Assembly (NCBI GenBank): GCA_018263365.1
Contig: JAANXI010000031.1
Coordinates: forward strand, 1-6,297
Direction of reading: 5' to 3'
Length of the DNA: 6,297 bases
Source: Fidelibacterota bacterium
GTDB lineage: Bacteria; Fidelibacterota; JAANXI01
Both the position numbers and the translations under genes were made by a program. A model generated the notes under the pieces. It did not search any database, had not been told where the DNA came from, and saw nothing but the letters and a program-made list of their open reading frames with translations. This document shows, piece by piece, positions 5,931-6,297 of the stretch. The number at the start of each line of letters is the position of its first letter. The first letter of the stretch is position 1.

Positions 5931-6284
5931 CTACTTGCTCTTACGCAGCCGAACAATCTTCTGCGTTAAGTCAACAACCCGCATCGCATAGCCGGATTCA
6001 TTATCGTACCATCCGGAGATTTTTACGAAATTGTCGCGCAGCACGCGTGTCAGCGGCGCATCGTAAATCGCCGAGAACCGGTTGCCGACGATATCCACAG
6101 ACACGAGGGGTTCTTCGTTGTACTGAAGATATCCCTTCAGATTGGTAGCCGAGGCTTCCAGATACGCCTTATTGATATCTTTTTCTGAGACCTTTTGGTC
6201 GAGTTCCAGCGCCAAATCGACGATTGAGCCGTCGGGGATCGGCACTCTGTACGCCATGCCGTCCAGTTTTCCGTCGAGTTCCGG
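5931..6284 (-). CDS. gap: Glyceraldehyde-3-phosphate dehydrogenase, C-terminal part only
   Basis: Glycolytic and gluconeogenic enzyme that oxidises glyceraldehyde 3-phosphate to 1,3-bisphosphoglycerate with NAD(P); a cytosolic homotetramer. Only the last 117 residues are present, about one third of the usual 330-340. The start, the Rossmann domain and the catalytic Cys lie beyond the right end. The fragment opens with PELDGKLDGMAYRVPIPDGS, the characteristic segment holding the phosphate-binding Arg (RVP). It continues through DIVGNRFSAIYDAPLT and ends with WYDNESGYAMRVVDL, where the Asn of the DNE motif contacts the nicotinamide in the family. The in-frame Met at 6257 is internal (GMAYRVP) and not a start. 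The TAG stop is at 5931-5933, followed by a strong terminator. Cofactor preference cannot be judged because the N-terminal domain is missing. Confidence 0.96.
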   Translation of the reverse strand, partial: PELDGKLDGMAYRVPIPDGSIVDLALELDQKVSEKDINKAYLEASATNLKGYLQYNEEPLVSVDIVGNRFSAIYDAPLTRVLRDNFVKISGWYDNESGYAMRVVDLTQKIVRLRKSK

Positions 6285-6297
6285 AGATCGGAAGAGC
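6285..6297. other. Sequencing adapter remnant at right end
   Basis: AGATCGGAAGAGC is the universal start of the Illumina TruSeq adapter read-through. It is the reverse complement of the sequence at the left end plus one base. It is not genomic; the gap fragment ends at 6284. Confidence 0.95.

Noticed and set aside
1..6297. CRISPR arrays, tRNA or rRNA genes, transposases, integrases, toxin-antitoxin or phage genes
   Set aside because: None of the recurring repeats, cloverleaf or conserved rRNA stretches, or characteristic protein motifs are visible on either strand.

Overview
The window is a bacterial contig of about 6.3 kb with roughly balanced base composition and dense protein-coding content. 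Both ends carry an Illumina TruSeq-type adapter remnant: bases 1-12 (CTCTTCCGATCT) and 6285-6297 (AGATCGGAAGAGC). The genomic sequence is therefore about 13-6284, and the two terminal genes are cut artificially. An MltB-type murein lytic transglycosylase points to a peptidoglycan-containing, probably Gram-negative, bacterium. Nothing fixes the phylum. The gene mix looks like the chromosome of an uncultured environmental lineage, which is inference only. No mobile elements, CRISPR arrays, phage genes, tRNAs or rRNAs were seen.

Bases 13-4556 hold five genes, all on the minus strand. In transcription order they are: a soluble alpha/beta hydrolase (3744-4556); a PaaI-like hotdog thioesterase (3245-3631); an unrecognised 221-residue protein (2580-3245), whose start codon overlaps the thioesterase stop codon by one base (TAATG); leucyl aminopeptidase PepA of family M17 (974-2470); and a second alpha/beta hydrolase with an N-terminal membrane anchor (13-920, C-terminus cut off). 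Only the thioesterase/unknown pair is tightly coupled. The other gaps are 53, 109 and 112 bases. A 9-bp hairpin fills most of the pepA-hydrolase gap.

Bases 4557-4695 form a divergent promoter region. It has a good sigma70-like promoter for the leftward hydrolase (TTGTCC-17-TATCAT) and a weaker rightward candidate overlapping it. Bases 4696-5625 encode the MltB-like transglycosylase, with its catalytic Glu and an EF-hand-like calcium loop. Bases 5626-5930 are non-coding and rich in hairpins: two 7-bp stem-loops lie behind the transglycosylase, and a strong intrinsic terminator serves the gene converging from the right. Bases 5931-6284 are the last 117 codons of glyceraldehyde-3-phosphate dehydrogenase on the minus strand.

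This looks mostly like ordinary housekeeping sequence: peptide turnover, ester and thioester hydrolysis, cell-wall remodelling and glycolysis. I found no convincing new multi-gene system. The best candidate for something undescribed is the 221-residue orphan translationally coupled to the thioesterase. The rest of the interest lies in regulatory structure and the adapter artefact.
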